64,000 nt of DNA from Uloborus plumipes (lineage: Eukaryota > Arthropoda > Arachnida > Araneae > Uloboridae), in contig JAXGGA010002215.1 in assembly GCA_038373865.1 (NCBI GenBank), positions 62,001 through 126,000 of the forward strand, read 5' to 3'. Position numbers and translations under genes: made by a program. Positions 62,017 through 64,000 of this stretch are shown here, in pieces. The notes beneath the pieces were generated by a model. The model did no database searches, was not told where the DNA came from, and was given only the letters and a program-made list of their open reading frames with translations. Positions within the stretch are counted from its first letter, which is position 1, and the number at the start of each line of letters is the position of its first letter.

Positions 62017-63620
62017 TACGGGTGAATATCAGGAAAAGTGCCAATTTGACCATGGAAATTTCAATTTTTAAGATACTCAGAAAATAAAATTAATAGAGTA
62101 TTTCAAATACACATTAGTAACAATTTTTGAAAAAAATTAGGGGCACGGTCAAGGTGAACATTTACCCCTGTTTTAGGGGGGTTGTCTTTGAGCGTTACCG
62201 ACATGATGAGAATGCTACCGATCTGACAAATAATTACAGATTCTACACACTTCTAGTGCACAAAAGTAAACACATTCACTCACTACCTTTTATGTTTAAA
62301 AAGAAAATAATTCTTACTTAGAATATAATAATACTTATACAGCCTGAACGCTTTTTTGTATCATAAATAAAATTAGAGACCAATTAAAAGTTAGTTAAAA
62401 ATTAAATTAGTGCGACAAAGTTTTTTTTAAACAGATAAATAGGTTAATAGTTAAAAACTCAAAATAAAATAAAATTCTTAATACAATCTTAAAAAATGAA
62501 CTTAATCCAAAACAGAGTTTGGCCGGGGGGGGGGGGGGATTTGCACTAAACTGTTTGTAAGTTTTCCATTTTAAAACAAAATTATATTTTTGGGTGCAGT
62601 AGTTACGAACGAAGATCTGAATATTGATGTAATAGAAAAGAGGGTGAAAACGGCAATAATTTTGTTTAAAAACTCAAATTTTGCAGAAAAATTAATGATT
62701 TTGAAGCATTTAAAAAAACAATAAATAAACTGCTTCCAATAATGAAAAATTTAGCCATGCACTTGAAATTATCTTTGTTCTTTAAAACTCAACACAAAAC
62801 ATGAAGGAAGAATTACGAAAAAACATTGGAAATGCACGCATCCGTTTCGTAACAAATATCTTCTACTTTGGCGCTGCCGACATGACCGCTGCCGACATGA
62901 CAAATTTCCCGCAATATGATAACTGAACATCCCTAATTAAAGATTCGAAAATAAAAACGCCTTATTATGCCCATGACGGTAGGTTTCTTTTCCATTATGC
63001 AAAAATAGATTGAATAATTAATTTTTTTTGTGTCTTAATTTCCGCTGCTGACATGACACTTCATTTGGTAGAAACAGAGAAGTCAAGATTAAGAAAATCT
63101 TGCCCGTAATTCAATGCAGCCGAAGTGAAAATTTTCTATCGAAAATAAAACATCACATATTAGAGCTTCACCCAGCGTAATTTTTGGCGCCAAAAAATGT
63201 TTTGTCTAGATTTTATCATTCCGGAAGTTGGCTCCTTCCTCAAGTTATGAAAACTTGTGACAAGCAGAAATTGCTTTTTTTTTATCGATCTAAATTCATT
63301 TTATCTTTAACACAAGAGTTAATCGTCATAGATGAACATGAAACACGTTATTTCCTTTTGTATTTGTTTCTGCTGCGATGTTTTATAATCCACAGGATTT
63401 TTTTGAACTTTGCGATTCGAATGTGTGACGCGCATGACATTGAGGCAATAAAAAGAGTTCTATTGTCACAAATTAAAGCAAAACCTGAAAATTTTGTCAT
63501 GGATTGTATGTGCGACGCAGTTTACTGTGTGATAAAAGAAAAATCTTGGGTTTTTATTTGGAAGTGCTCGAGAAATTCATTTGTGACTTAAATTAGCACT
63601 TTTCCTGATATTCACCCTTA
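62017..63620. mobile_element. 1.6 kb TIR element of unknown family
   Basis: The left tacgggtgaatatcaggaaa (continuing agtgc) is the inverted complement of the right gcacttttcctgatattcac (continuing cctta), about 25 bases with one mismatch. TA may be the target duplication. The interior repeats gccgacatgac (62874-62901, with relatives at 62199 and 63049) and has a 14-G run at 62525. A 135-codon open frame (63184-63591) near the right end has no recognisable domain. Confidence 0.65.
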
Positions 63621-64000
63621 CACGTAGCCATTTTTTAAAGACAATAAAACTTTTTATATGTGTGTAAAATTATCTCATTTGTGCAAATGGATTGAGCTCA
63701 AATTATTTGGCAGTAAGTAGACATTTATTAGAATTTTAAAAAATCTTAGTTTTTATCTATATTTATTGCTAAGCCTGGTTTTCTTGTCTATTTTTGGTGT
63801 GTCATGAGACATGTTTCTGACATGCTACCCATTGAGTTTACCACTATAGGTTAGGCAAATCTGTGTGATACATTTGACATGAGCATAAAGTGAAATATGG
63901 AAGTAAAATGCATTTTAAGTTTCTTTGTTCTTAAAATGTTTGGATATATTTGATGATATTTTATGTATTGAACAACTCATTCTAATTTTATTTATTTTCT
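63621..64000. other. Intron or gene flank, no feature seen
   Basis: No splice-compatible continuation of RAPGEF1 was found here. Confidence 0.4.

Noticed and set aside
59343..64000. Search for the last C3G exon
   Set aside because: No acceptor followed by the expected end of the GEF domain was found; it probably lies beyond the window.

Overview
This is a eukaryotic, AT-rich, intron-dense window. It holds the middle and C-terminal part of one gene on the + strand, interrupted by many DNA transposons. I splice 17 exons (2874 to 59342) into one continuous reading frame of about 1007 codons. The product is a C3G/RAPGEF1-type guanine nucleotide exchange factor for Rap GTPases. The gene is open at both ends: its N-terminal exons lie before base 1 and its last exon(s) lie after base 64000. 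All exons join in compatible phase with GT...AG borders. The protein order is a conserved N-terminal region (exons at 2874 and 6471), a long low-conservation linker carrying five proline-rich PxxP-Lys/Arg motifs of the Crk SH3-binding kind, then the RasGEF N domain and most of the CDC25-type catalytic domain.

The organism is most likely an arthropod, and I favour a chelicerate such as a spider. This is inference from the low GC, long introns, the divergence of the C3G protein and the mix of Tc1, mariner, hAT, TTAA-target and pogo-like elements. No bacterial operon, tRNA, rRNA or CRISPR feature was seen.

Layout. 1-2873: 3' half of a Tc1-like transposon ending in a TA microsatellite, then a TTAA-flanked element. 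2874-6618: two exons separated by a 2.1 kb foldback element whose arms contain inverted 18-bp minisatellites, with a TTAA-target MITE nested in one arm. 6619-22671: two long introns with TA microsatellite, small MITEs, a second partial foldback copy, a pogo deletion derivative, an LTR-like promoter block and a 2.6 kb hAT-type element with a perfect 8-bp target duplication. 22672-42705: linker exons, a 262-bp palindrome, mariner and LINE fragments, a 20-bp-periodic AT microsatellite, a small hAT MITE and a TTAA MITE. 42706-59342: RasGEF exons with four hAT-type elements, a pogo-like MITE, a Harbinger-type MITE, a full-length decayed Tc1 and one mariner copy in their introns. 59343-64000: a second mariner copy in the opposite orientation and a 1.6 kb terminal-inverted-repeat element with no assigned family.

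No new multi-gene system is visible. The most unusual structure is the foldback/minisatellite element, together with the natural empty-site evidence for the MITE nested in it.
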